A DNA stretch of 64,000 nucleotides from Vibrio metoecus (GTDB lineage: Bacteria; Pseudomonadota; Gammaproteobacteria; Enterobacterales; Vibrionaceae). Positions 1 through 11,144 of this stretch are shown here, in pieces. Every line of letters begins with the position of its first letter. The stretch's first letter is position 1. The notes under the pieces are model-generated. The model did no database searches. It saw only the letters and a program-made list of their open reading frames with translations, and had not been told where the DNA came from. The stretch is taken from assembly GCF_000696385.1 (NCBI RefSeq), contig NZ_JJMN01000070.1, forward strand, positions 124,001 through 188,000. Direction: 5' to 3'. Made by a program: the position numbers and the translations under genes.

Positions 1-113
1 AGTACCATCACCCCGAAGGGATCCATCTTTAGGCGTCCAGCCAAGAGCACACCAGAAACCGCAAATACGGCAGTACCAAACATATCAATCAGATAAAGCA
101 GGGAAGTATCCAA
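1..113 (-). CDS. UPF0126/YadS-like inner-membrane protein, N-terminal part
   Basis: The minus strand reads [21 protein letters not shown], then [11 protein letters not shown], the typical opening of the UPF0126 family (YadS/YicG, distantly related to TRIC cation channels). The rest lies beyond the window start. No ATG precedes the conserved segment in frame, so I place the start at a TTG with a weak GAGA ribosome site; this is uncertain. It follows btuF on the same strand. In E. coli the order mtn-btuF-yadS is conserved, which supports the call. Substrate unknown. Confidence 0.75.
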   Translation of the reverse strand, partial: MDTSLLYLIDMFGTAVFAVSGVLLAGRLKMDPFGVMV

Positions 114-138
114 GGCTGTCTCACTATCAACAGAACGA

Positions 139-1029
139 TTAAAAATATAGAACGGCAAATTGGGGTCGGATTTTACGTAGATTTTTATCCGCTAAAGTTA
201 CTTGCTTTTGTGCAATTTTGAGGTACTGACACACTTGTTCTACGGCATCTAAGGTTCTGGGGGTTGGGCGGTTTAACCAGTCAGAAGTGAGTGGCCATAC
301 CTGCTCTTTTTGAACCGCACTGAGCTGGGCTCGCCAAGCTTGCCACATATGGCCATTAGCGATGGCATGTTCAGAAGTAAAGATAACCTCGGGTTGTTTT
401 ACCAGAACTTGTTCAATGCTTACTTGCGGGTAGGGGGCGGCGCTGTCGGCAAAAATATTTACTCCCCCACAGAGGCTAAATACTTCGCTAGGCCAGTGTC
501 CTTGAGCCAGCGTAATGATTGGTTTTTCGCTGAGCTGATAGAAATAACGGACGGGCTGATTGCTGGCGTATTGTTTACGTAAATTCTGCAAACGTTGACG
601 AAAATCGTTGGCCGCTTTTTTACCTACCGTAGGATTGCTCGAATACTGACTAAGGGCTTCGATATTGTCAGCGATTTCATCCAGAGTTTTGGTTTGCGAA
701 TCATAGATAGTGATGCCGAGTTGGCGCAGTTTAGCGAGTTCGCGTGGTGGGTTACCTGCTGGCCAAGCGATGATCAAATCCGGCTTGAGAGTCAGGATTT
801 TCTCAATGTTGATAGTCTGGTGATTGGCTACGCGATCCAGTTTTAGGGCTTCTGGCGGGTAGTCACTGTATTCACTGACTGCGACCAACTTATCACCTAA
901 CCCCGCCGCATAAGCAATTTCTGTAGCGTGAGGGGCAAGGCTAATTACACGCTCTGCCGCAAAGGGGGCTGCCAATACATTTGGCGCGATAAACAGAAAA
1001 GTAAAGGTAATGAGCCGGATAACAGGCAT
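139..1029 (-). CDS. btuF: Periplasmic vitamin B12-binding protein BtuF
   Basis: Captures cobalamin in the periplasm and hands it to the BtuCD ABC importer. The 296-residue product begins with a signal peptide (hydrophobic core from about residue 5, cleavage near LAAPFA). The fold follows the BtuF/FhuD type: an N-lobe with [17 protein letters not shown] (residues 27-43), a C-lobe with [15 protein letters not shown], and a connecting helix. The C terminus is slightly longer than in E. coli. The start codon directly abuts the end of cbiB, so the two are probably translated together. The order mtnN-cbiB-btuF-UPF0126 fits corrinoid salvage. Confidence 0.93.
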   Translation of the reverse strand: MPVIRLITFTFLFIAPNVLAAPFAAERVISLAPHATEIAYAAGLGDKLVAVSEYSDYPPEALKLDRVANHQTINIEKILTLKPDLIIAWPAGNPPRELAKLRQLGITIYDSQTKTLDEIADNIEALSQYSSNPTVGKKAANDFRQRLQNLRKQYASNQPVRYFYQLSEKPIITLAQGHWPSEVFSLCGGVNIFADSAAPYPQVSIEQVLVKQPEVIFTSEHAIANGHMWQAWRAQLSAVQKEQVWPLTSDWLNRPTPRTLDAVEQVCQYLKIAQKQVTLADKNLRKIRPQFAVLYF

Positions 1030-1984
1030 TTATACTCCGCGATAAATCAGCAATAACAGTAAACTTTCCAGCGCTATCCAAACGAAAATACGCCACGCAA
1101 TCAAACTTTGTACTTGAGCAATATGTATAGCGGCAGGAGCGATGCGTCCGCCAATCTTTGCTCGAACGCTTTTTTGTTCGCCATAAATCGCAGGTCCGCC
1201 TAAAGAGAGCTGCAATTTATTGCCAACCGCACACAGTAGCCAAGCCGGTCCCGGTAGTGGCCAACTGCGGCTTTGTGCTAACACCGCGTTGAAAACGCTC
1301 CCGGCTTGTTTGCCTGTGATAATGAGTAAGCTAAATAGGCGCAGAGGAAGCCAGTCGAGTAACGCAAGCATTCTTATGGCAGGTAAACCAAAAGGTTGGA
1401 AGGTGGTACGCGAAGGTGACCAAGCGCGAGCCAATTCCGCGATTAAGCGATACATTAAAGCGCCACTGCCCCCAAGCAGCCCATACCAAAACAACACGCC
1501 CACCACATTACGACCAAACCCCATTACGAGCGTTTCAACACCGGCTTTACCCAACCCAAGCGCTGAAAGTGTGGTGGTTTGTCGATTGATAAAAGGTTGC
1601 AATAAAGCCCTTGCTTGTGGTTTATCTTCTTTTGCCAAGGCTTGTGTCAGTTGATTGGCTAGGGTTTCTTGGCGTCGCCAATCCAAGGCGAGTAGCAGCA
1701 GTGCCAAATCAAATAATTGAGGATGCCATACCAGAGGTTTGAGCGCCCAAAGAAGTGCCAATCGTCGGGAAAATCATCACTCCCCATGCGAGGGAGCCTG
1801 ACAAGAGATTTTGCGCATAACTGGCTGGTGTGTTGACCTTACTTGCCAGCAGTTCGGCAAATTTGTGCCACAAAGTCACTGGATGCGCAGCATGAGGAAT
1901 AGGCAGCAGCAGATGAAATAAGAGTGCGCCCCACATCACGAGGAGCGCACCATTAGCATAAAGGTGGGAAAACCACGTTTCCAT
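1030..1984 (-). CDS. cbiB: Adenosylcobinamide-phosphate synthase CbiB/CobD (one-base frameshift)
   Basis: Membrane enzyme that joins an aminopropanol arm to adenosylcobyric acid or salvaged cobinamide precursors. The N-terminal piece (from METWFSHLYANG) runs through AWGVMIFPTI, and the remainder continues in another frame with ALLWALKPLVWHP. Removing one G near 1758-1760 joins them into a 317-residue protein, the usual family length. Several hydrophobic segments are visible, including YGLLGGSGALMYRLIAELAR. It ends directly at the btuF start. Because other genes here carry the same kind of extra base, I treat the break as a likely sequence error. Confidence 0.85.
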
Positions 1985-1996
1985 TAATCGGCTCGC

Positions 1997-2692
1997 TTAC
2001 TTGAGCAGTTCAACCATTTTCAGCACCATAGCAGAAGAGCTTTGTGCTGCCAGTTGCAAGAACTCTTCAAACGACAGTGGAGATTCTTTATCGGCAACGT
2101 CAGAAATCGCGCGAACCACCACAAATGGCACCTTGAATTGGTGACACGTTTGCGCAATCGCAGAGGCTTCCATTTCCACCGCAACAACGCTTGGGAAGTG
2201 TTGGCGGATAAATTGCTGGCGTTCAGCGGTGCACACAAACGCATCACCGGTACAGATAAGGCCACGCACCGCATGAGTATCTGGCAATTGAGCCAATGCT
2301 TGTTCAGCCACCGTCATCAATTTCTCGTCGGCTTTGAACGCCGCAGGTTGACCGGCCATTTGACCAATCTCATAACCGAACGCAGTCACATCCGCATCGT
2401 GGTGGCGCACTTCGCTTGAAATGACCACATCACCCACATTCAAACTTGCGTCAAAGCCGCCAGCTGAGCCCGTATTGATCACGACATCTGGTGCATACTG
2501 GCTGAGGAGTAACGTTGTGCCCAAGGCTGCCGCCACTTTGCCAATGCCGGATTGCAGTAAGACAACGTCGACACCTTGGATTTGACCGCTGTAAAAAGTA
2601 CAACCGGCTTGGTTAACTTCTTGCACGTCTTCAATGAGATCTTTCAGGATGGCGACTTCTTGTTGCATGGCGCCGATGATGCCGATTTTCAT
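1997..2692 (-). CDS. mtnN: 5'-methylthioadenosine/S-adenosylhomocysteine nucleosidase
   Basis: Hydrolyses MTA and SAH to adenine plus the thioribose; the SAH product S-ribosylhomocysteine feeds LuxS and AI-2 synthesis. The 231 residues match the family length. Visible catalytic residues are Glu12 (MQQEV), Glu174 (VEMEAS) and Asp197 (AISDVAD), with the purine-binding GSAGGF near residue 76. An AGAGAG ribosome site precedes the ATG. It is the first gene of the mtnN-cbiB-btuF run, only 12 bp upstream of cbiB. Confidence 0.96.
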   Translation of the reverse strand: MKIGIIGAMQQEVAILKDLIEDVQEVNQAGCTFYSGQIQGVDVVLLQSGIGKVAAALGTTLLLSQYAPDVVINTGSAGGFDASLNVGDVVISSEVRHHDADVTAFGYEIGQMAGQPAAFKADEKLMTVAEQALAQLPDTHAVRGLICTGDAFVCTAERQQFIRQHFPSVVAVEMEASAIAQTCHQFKVPFVVVRAISDVADKESPLSFEEFLQLAAQSSSAMVLKMVELLK

Positions 2693-2763
2693 AAGGGCTC
2701 TCTTTCATCTATCAATAGGAAAACAGGCCGCAGTGTAGCATGAGCTTCCTAAATGGATCGAGA

Positions 2764-3200
2764 TTAGGGTTGCTCAAGCAGGCCTGATAGAGTGAGCTTT
2801 TCACGCAACGCTTCTGCGCGGCGGCGATTCACACCGAAATCACTATAACCAATCCGCGACTCGGAGCGCACCCATAAATGATCTTGTTGAATCTTCAATT
2901 CAAGGTCATCAACAAAGCGAAACACACTTGAAGTACATTCAATGCGCAAATATTGCGCATTTTTTTCAGCGGTACTGGCACCGGAGAGGGAGAGGGCAAC
3001 ACGCTCAACTTGTTCCATGGTAGACACCGGGGCGCAAAGATAAATGGCGCAAGGTTAAATTTATCGCGCTCATCCTGAGTCGAGACACAGTTGGGTTTGT
3101 TGGCACAAGGGATGGCGGTGCGATCTTCCATTGGAACAACTCCCTGACTACAGGCGGTAAGCGAAAAGGCAGCGATAGCAGCATAAAATGATGGATGCAT
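2764..3200 (-). CDS. DUF1499 lipoprotein (frameshifted)
   Basis: Function unknown. The protein starts MHPSFYAAIAAFSLTACSQG, a lipoprotein signal with lipobox LTAC, followed by CANKPNCVSTQ, the CxxKPNCVS signature of DUF1499. The reading frame breaks at about 3030-3043 in a T/C-rich stretch and continues with VSTMEQVERVALSL to the end. Two extra bases, or one missing base, restore a protein of about 144-145 residues, normal for the family. A longer upstream ATG exists at 3266, but the lipobox start at 3200 fits better. No ribosome site is strong. Confidence 0.75.
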
Positions 3201-3299
3201 GGTGATAAGTTCACTCTCATCTTTAGTTATGCTCTTCTTCCCTGCAATATTCGGTTGGAAGGGCATATATGAATATATTTTGTGCTCATTATAGGTAGC

Positions 3300-3336
3300 A
3301 AAAATAAAAAAGGATCCATAACACTATGAATCCTTT
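3300..3336 (-). terminator. Intrinsic terminator of the E. coli-like gltBD operon
   Basis: A 12-bp stem (3309-3320 with 3325-3336, one mismatch) with a four-base loop. On the minus strand it is followed by a T-rich tract (TTTTTTATTTTT). It lies 35 bp after the gltD stop. Confidence 0.8.
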
Positions 3337-3370
3337 GTTGTTTGCGTCAATGTTCTCGTAAAAGTGTGAG

Positions 3371-4786
<1,416 letters not shown>

Positions 4787-4801
4787 TCAGGCTCCTTCCA
4801 A

Positions 4802-7800
4802 TTATTGTGCTTGCACGCGCAGTTCAGCTGCGCTGCGGCTCTGATGGCCGAGCAGGGTACGTAGGTCCGCTGCTTGTGGTTTTATCAGATAGAACTTCGG
4901 AATCCATTCATCAAAGTTCGCCAAAATCTGCTCAGCGTGCGCTGAACCGGTTTCTTCAAGATGCTCTGCAATCAGGCCACGCAGGTGTTCTTGATGGATA
5001 TACAGATCAGTCAAGGCTACCGCTTCAACGGATTCATCGTTAACACGACCTTGGAAATCGCCGTTTTCATCCAGTACGTAAGCAAAGCCGCCAGTCATGC
5101 CTGCGCCAAAGTTCACGCCCGTTGCGCCCAAGATGGCGACGATACCTCCGGTCATGTATTCGCAGGCGTTATCACCCGCACCTTCAATCACGGCAATCGT
5201 GCCGGAGTTGCGTACCGCGAAACGCTCGCCGGCTTTACCCGCAGCAAACAGTTTGCCACCGGTTGCGCCATACAAGCAGGTGTTACCTATAATGGTCGCT
5301 TCGTTACACACAAAAGCGGTGCCTTGGTGAGGGCGAATAACAATTTTGCCACCCGCCATGCCTTTGCCGACATAGTCGTTGGCATCACCAGTTAGATACA
5401 GCTCAAGGCCGCCAGCATTCCATACACCGAAAGATTGACCAGCCGTGCCGTTGAGTACGAGCTTGATCGGAGAGGTGGCCACACCCACGTTACCGTAGCG
5501 TTTGGCAATTTCTCCAGACAGGCGCGCGCCAATTGAACGATCGGTGTTGATCACGTTGTAATAGAGCTCTAGCGATTGCTGGTTTTCCACGGCTGCTAGC
5601 GCATCTTCGACGATTTTCTGGTTAAGTGCCCCTTTATCAAACGGGGTGTTCGGTTCGGTGCAGTACAGTGGCAGATTTTGTGGTGACACAGGTGCTTCGA
5701 GTAGATCGGAGAGATCCAATTTGCTCTGTTTCGCGGTCATGCCTTCTACCACTTCCAGTAGATCGGTGCGGCCGATGAGATCAGTGAGCTTTTCAACACC
5801 CAATTCGGCCAGATATCCGCGCACTTCTTCAGCTAACCCTTTGAAATAGTTCATCACCATTTCTGGTAGACCTTTGAAGTAGTCTTTACGCAGCGTTTCA
5901 TCCTGCGTTGCCACACCGGTTGCACAGTTGTTGAGGTGGCAAATACGCAGGAATTTACATCCCATCGCGACCATTGGCGCAGTACCAAAACCAAAGCTTT
6001 CCGCCCCTAGAATCGCCCCTTTGATCACGTCGAGTCCGGTTTTCAAACCACCATCGACTTGCAGGCGGATCTTGTGGCGCAAACCGTTGGCGACCAAGGC
6101 TTGTTGCGTTTCTGCCAAGCCAAGTTCCCACGGACTTCCCGCATATTTTACGGAAGTGAGCGGGCTAGCTGCGGTGCCGCCGTCATAGCCTGAGATGGTG
6201 ATAAGGTCGGCGTAAGCTTTCGCAACACCAGTGGCAATCGTGCCAACGCCCGGCTCAGACACCAGTTTGACTGAGACCAAGGCTTTCGGGTTGATCTGTT
6301 TGAGATCGAAAATCAGCTGCGCCAAATCTTCAATCGAGTAAATATCATGATGCGGCGGCGGTGAAATTAAAGTCACACCGGGAACCGAGTAACGCAGTTT
6401 GGCGATCTCCGCCGTGACTTTATGCCCCGGAAGCTGACCGCCTTCACCGGGTTTGGCCCCTTGCGCCACTTTAATTTGCAGCACATCCGCATTGGTTAAA
6501 TAGTGCGGTGTTACCCCAAATCTGCCCGACGCCACTTGCTTGATACGCGAGTTACGCTCAGTACCAAAACGGCGTGGATCTTCACCACCTTCACCTGAGT
6601 TGGAATAGCCGCCTAGGCGGTTCATCGCGGTGGCTAACGCTTCATGGGCTTCTGGGCTTAACGCGCCAATCGACATCGCAGCGGAGTCAAAGCGTTTGTA
6701 GAGATCGCTCGCGGGCTCGATATGCTCCAGTGGCAGCGGTTTATCCGAGGTTTTCAAACGCAGCAAATCACGCAGCATGGCCACTGGGCGCTGGTTGACT
6801 TGCTGAGCAAACTCACGATAATCCATGGTTTCGCCGGATTTCACCGCTTTTTGTAGGGTGCCAACCACATCTGGGTTGTAGGCGTGGTATTCGCCACCGT
6901 GAACGTATTTGAGTAAACCGCCGTGTTCGAGAGGCTTACGTTTTGCCCATGCTTTACGCGACAGATTAAACAGATCTTGCTCAAAATCGTCGAAGTTCGC
7001 GCCTTGAATGCGAGTGGTAACCCCTTTAAAGCAGAGATCAACCACATCGCGGTGCAGACCCACCGCTTCAAACAGTTGTGAGCAGCGATAAGAGGCGACA
7101 GTCGAAATGCCCATTTTGGACATGATTTTGTACAGACCTTTGTTGATGCCGTATTGGTAATTCTGCATCACTTCGCGATAGCTCTTTTGCAGTGCGCCAT
7201 CATCAATCATTTTGCCCAGCGTTTCGTAGGCAAGGTAAGGATAAACGGCCGTGGCACCAAAGCCGATCAGTACCGCAAAGTGATGTGGATCGCGCGCGGC
7301 ACCGGTTTCAATAATGATATTGGCATCGCAGCGTAGATTGGCTTCAACCAGACGGGCTTGTACTGCACCCACCGCCATCGCGGCAGGGATTGGCAAGCGA
7401 TCTGCCGTTAATGCGCGGTCGGAAAGCACGATCAATACCGTACCTTCGCGCACCACTTGCTCTGCTTTATCACACAAATCGAGCACGGCTTGTTTGAGAT
7501 CTTTCTCTTGCGGATCGAAGTTGATGTCGAGAATCGTGTTGCGATAGTGCTGATCACTCAAGGTCAGCAGTTGCTGCATATCTGAATAGAGCAATACGGG
7601 CGAACCAAACGTCACACGATGCGCATGGCCATCAGTTTCACAAAACACGTTCATCTCTTGGCCAATACTGGTGGCCAACGACATCACATGTTTTTCACGC
7701 AATGGGTCGATCGGTGGGTTAGTGACCTGAGCAAATTTTTGGCGGAAGTAATCGCTGATCAGGCGCTCTTTTGAGGAAAGCACCGCCATCGGCGTGTCAT

Positions 7801-9267
7801 CGCCCATTGAGCCGACCGCTTCTTGCGCCATATCGCCAAGCACACGCAGCACTTGATCGATCTCTTCGTTGCTCATGGCAAACTGCTTTTGGTAAGTTTT
7901 GAGCAGATCTTGTTCGAAGCTGCGCTCACCAACTTGATCGTCAGGCAATTCAGAGAATGGCGTGAGTTTGTGAACGTTGTTTTCCATCCATTCACGATAC
8001 GGATGGCGACTTTTCAGATCGTTATCGATCTCGCTCGATTGCCAAATTTTGCCTTTGCGAGTGTCGATCACCAGCAGTTCACCGGGGCCAACTCGGCCTT
8101 TTTCGGAAACCTCATCCGGCGCGTAATCCCAAATCCCGACTTCGGAGGCGAGGGTGATGAGCTTATCTTTGGTGATCACATAACGCGCAGGGCGCAGGCC
8201 ATTACGGTCAAGGTTACACGCGGCGTAGCGACCATCGGAAAGTACGATCCCAGCTGGACCATCCCATGGCTCCATGTGTTTGGAGTTGAAATCGTAGAAT
8301 GCACGCAGATCCGGATCCATATCCGGATGGTTTTGCCATGCGGGCGGAACCAGCATGCGCATCGCGCGGAAAATATCCATCCCGCCGGCTAAAAACAGAT
8401 CCAGCATGTTATCTAAGCTTGAGGAGTCAGAACCGGTTTCATTCACGAAAGGCGCGGCGGTTTGCAGATCCGGCAACAGCGGTGAAGCAAATTTATAAGC
8501 CCGTGCGCGCGCCCACTGGCGGTTACCATCAATGGTGTTGATCTCCCCGTTGTGTGCCAGATAGCGGAACGGCTGAGCCAGTGGCCAGCGTGGCTGAGTA
8601 TTGGTGGAGAAACGTTGGTGGAATAAGCAAATCGCTGATTCCATACGTAGGTCTGCTAAGTCGAGATAAAAGCGTGGCAAATCTGCGGGCATGCACAGGC
8701 CTTTGTAGACCAGCACTTGCGTGGAGAGCGAACAGATATAGAAATCGCGATCATCAGTGATCTGTTTTTCTAATCCGGCGGCGCGCGATATAAAGGACGG
8801 CGCTCAACATCGCGTTCGCGCCAACCTGCAGGCGCGGAGATAAAGACTTGTTGAATGTCTGGCAAAGAATCGAGAGCAATCGGGCCAAGCACTTTCGGGT
8901 TGGTAGGTACTTTGCGCCAGCCCGCAACACTTAAGGTTTCTTTGGCGAGTTCTTGGTTAACAATCTGTTGTGCCTGTTGCGCTTTTTGCGGATCTCGGCT
9001 GAGAAACAGCATGCCGATCGCGTACTGTTTGCTGAGTTTCCAATGTTGCTCTTCTGCGATCAGGCGCAAATAAGAGTCTGGTTTTTGCAGCAGCAGACCA
9101 CAACCATCACCGGTTTTGCCATCGGCAGCGATACCGCCGCGGTGAGTCATGCGATCAAGTGCTGAAATCGCAGTACGAACGAGTTTGTGGCTGGCTTGCC
9201 CTTCCATGTGCGCGATCAAGCCGAATCCACAGTTGTCTTTTTCAAGACTTGGATCGTATAGAGCCAT
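4802..9267 (-). CDS. gltB: Glutamate synthase large subunit, E. coli-like copy (frameshifted near N terminus)
   Basis: NADPH-GOGAT alpha subunit: converts glutamine plus 2-oxoglutarate to two glutamates. The start [17 protein letters not shown] places the N-terminal glutamine-amidotransferase cysteine at residue 13. The central FMN/synthase domain contains [14 protein letters not shown] and GGQLPGHKV, and the 3Fe-4S motif [12 protein letters not shown] is present. The C-terminal beta-helix is glycine-rich. The frame breaks near residue 158: removing one base at 8795/8796 and one at 8771 gives a perfect match to the expected [15 protein letters not shown] and a 1487-residue protein, the E. coli length. 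Both changes are extra bases, so I consider them sequence errors. Confidence 0.9.
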
Positions 9268-9571
9268 TGCAATTCTCCCTTTGCTTCTCTGTCATCCAGA
9301 CAGTAAATGACTAACTATTCATTTGAATTTTTATATTTTGAATATTTAACTAACATTTAAGGTTAATTAATTAACATTTTTGCGGGGTTTTATTTTCACC
9401 GAATTCACAACCTATAGCTTATTGTGCAAAAGGTCAAGTTATTGGTTAAAAATAGGGTTTGAGGGAGATTTGCCGAGGAATACTTCAGATAATTTCTTTT
9501 TATTCAATAAGATAGTTTTTTGCCAGTTGCAGATAACTTGAGTTTTTATCCCGTGCAATGAGAATAGGCGT
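9268..9571. other. AT-rich promoter region of the E. coli-like gltBD operon
   Basis: About 300 bp without a gene between gltB (minus, starts 9267) and the terminator of the upstream gltD. It is very AT-rich and holds the TTAA-rich palindrome described separately. I see no ORF or RNA gene, and no unambiguous -35/-10 pair. Confidence 0.5.
9362..9375. promoter_or_regulatory. Palindrome GTTAATTAATTAAC, ArcA-like
   Basis: A perfect 14-bp palindrome, 95 bp upstream of the gltB start, flanked by further TTAAC/GTTAG words. ArcA-P sites are built from repeated GTTAA elements, so ArcA binding is possible; a nucleoid protein or Lrp could equally use such AT-rich DNA. This is inference from sequence likeness only. 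Confidence 0.35.
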
Positions 9572-9598
9572 AAAAAAGGCCAGCAGGGAATGCTGGCC
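9572..9598 (-). terminator. Intrinsic terminator of the second gltBD operon
   Basis: GGCCAGCA (9578-9585) pairs with TGCTGGCC (9591-9598) around a five-base loop. On the minus strand it is followed by six T (9572-9577). Confidence 0.85.
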
Positions 9599-9632
9599 GA
9601 AGTAAAACAATATGGAAGGAAACGTTCACGTT

Positions 9633-9665
9633 AAGGCGTGGGTCAGGATGTATGACTCACGCCTT
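9633..9665. repeat. Extra inverted repeat between gltD stop and its terminator
   Basis: AAGGCGTGGGTCA and TGACTCACGCCTT pair at 12 of 13 positions around a seven-base loop. It has no T-run, so it is not itself a terminator. It may stabilise the 3' end of the mRNA. Confidence 0.6.
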
Positions 9666-9674
9666 GGTACTCAC

Positions 9675-11144
9675 TTACGCTGAAAGCATTAATGAGTCAG
9701 CTTTAGCCTCAAGATGGGTATTGCCCATCAAGAAGGTATCAACGGCTCGCGCACATTCACGTCCCTCGTTGATGCAACGCACCACCAGTGATTGGCCTGT
9801 GCGCATATCGCCTGCGGCGAATACGCCTTTTTGGTTGGTCGCAAAGTCTTGAGTCGCCACATTGCCGCGTTCATCCAGCTTAATGCCGAGCTGAGCAAGC
9901 ACACCGTGTGGTTCAGGATGCAAGAAACCCATCGCCAGAAACGCCATATCACAAGGAATGACGCGCTCACTGCCTGCCACTTCGTCAAAGCTTGGACGCT
10001 CACCGGGCGCCGCATCTTTCCACACGATGTCAGCAATGCGTAGACCCGTTACTTCACCTTGCTCATTACCAATGAATTCTTTGGTGAGGATATTCCAGTG
10101 ACGCTCACAGCCTTCTTCGTGAGAAGTGGAAGTGCGCAGAATCATCGGATATTGCGGCCAAGGCATATTCACTGGGCGCATTTTTGATGGGATCGGCATG
10201 ATCTCAACTTGAGTAATGCTTGCAGCACCATGACGGTTAGAAGTTCCCACACAGTCAGAGCCAGTATCGCCACCACCAATCACCACCACGTGTTTGCCTT
10301 TGGCGTGGATCTCTTCGCCTTTCAGATCCATGTCATTGGCACGGCGGTTGTTTTGCGCGAGGAATTGCATCGCGAAGTAAACGCCTTTCAGATCACGTCC
10401 CGGAATCCCCAGATCGCGTGGTACGGTTGATCCGCCCGTCAGCAATACGGCATCAAACTCCTGACGCAGTTGCTGAGCGTTGATGTCTACACCGATATGC
10501 GCATTGACTACGAACTTAACGCCCGCTTGCTCCATCACATTGATTTTGCGATCAATCACATCCATGCCGAGTTTGAAATCCGGAATGCCAAAGCGCAGCA
10601 AGCCGCCGACTTTTTCATCACGTTCAAACACGGTGACGCTATGACCCGCCGCATTCAACTGCTCAGCCGCGGCAAGCCCCGCAGGGCCGGAGCCAATGAT
10701 CGCGACCGTTTTGCCTGTGCGTGAACGTGGCGTTTTCGGCTTGGCATAACCTTCTTGGTAAGCGCGTTCAACAATGGTTTTTTCAATGTTGCAGATGGTG
10801 ATCGGATCTTGGTTGATACCTAACACACACGCGCTTTCACAAGGAGCAGGACAGACACGACCGGTAAACTCAGGGAAGTTATTGGTCGAGCTCAGAATAT
10901 TCCAAGCCTCTTCCCAGCTGTCGCGATACACCGCATCGTTAAACTCGGGAATGATGTTGCCAATCGGGCAGCCGTTATGACAAAACGGCACGCCACAATC
11001 CATACAACGTGAAGCCTGCTGATTGATCTTCTTACCAAACTCTTGGTTAAGAACGAACTCTTTGTTGTTTTTGATGCGCTCTGCCGGGTCGATTTTTTTC
11101 GGCAGTTCACGACCAAATTCTAAAAATCCGGTTGCTTTACCCAT
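9675..11144 (-). CDS. gltD: Glutamate synthase small subunit, second copy
   Basis: FAD/NADPH beta subunit of the second GOGAT, 489 residues. The N-terminal Fe-S motifs are CMDCGVPFCHNGCPIGN (about 47-63) and CPAPCESACVLG; two Rossmann folds follow ([17 protein letters not shown] and VVVIGGGDTGSDCVGTS), ending with FAAGDMRTGQSLVVRCINEGR. It has the long insert SKMRPVNMPWPQYPMILRTS, typical of the GltD type paired with the approximately 1500-residue GltB. Its ATG immediately follows the gltB TAA, implying tight translational coupling. No frameshift. Confidence 0.94.
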   Translation of the reverse strand: MGKATGFLEFGRELPKKIDPAERIKNNKEFVLNQEFGKKINQQASRCMDCGVPFCHNGCPIGNIIPEFNDAVYRDSWEEAWNILSSTNNFPEFTGRVCPAPCESACVLGINQDPITICNIEKTIVERAYQEGYAKPKTPRSRTGKTVAIIGSGPAGLAAAEQLNAAGHSVTVFERDEKVGGLLRFGIPDFKLGMDVIDRKINVMEQAGVKFVVNAHIGVDINAQQLRQEFDAVLLTGGSTVPRDLGIPGRDLKGVYFAMQFLAQNNRRANDMDLKGEEIHAKGKHVVVIGGGDTGSDCVGTSNRHGAASITQVEIMPIPSKMRPVNMPWPQYPMILRTSTSHEEGCERHWNILTKEFIGNEQGEVTGLRIADIVWKDAAPGERPSFDEVAGSERVIPCDMAFLAMGFLHPEPHGVLAQLGIKLDERGNVATQDFATNQKGVFAAGDMRTGQSLVVRCINEGRECARAVDTFLMGNTHLEAKADSLMLSA

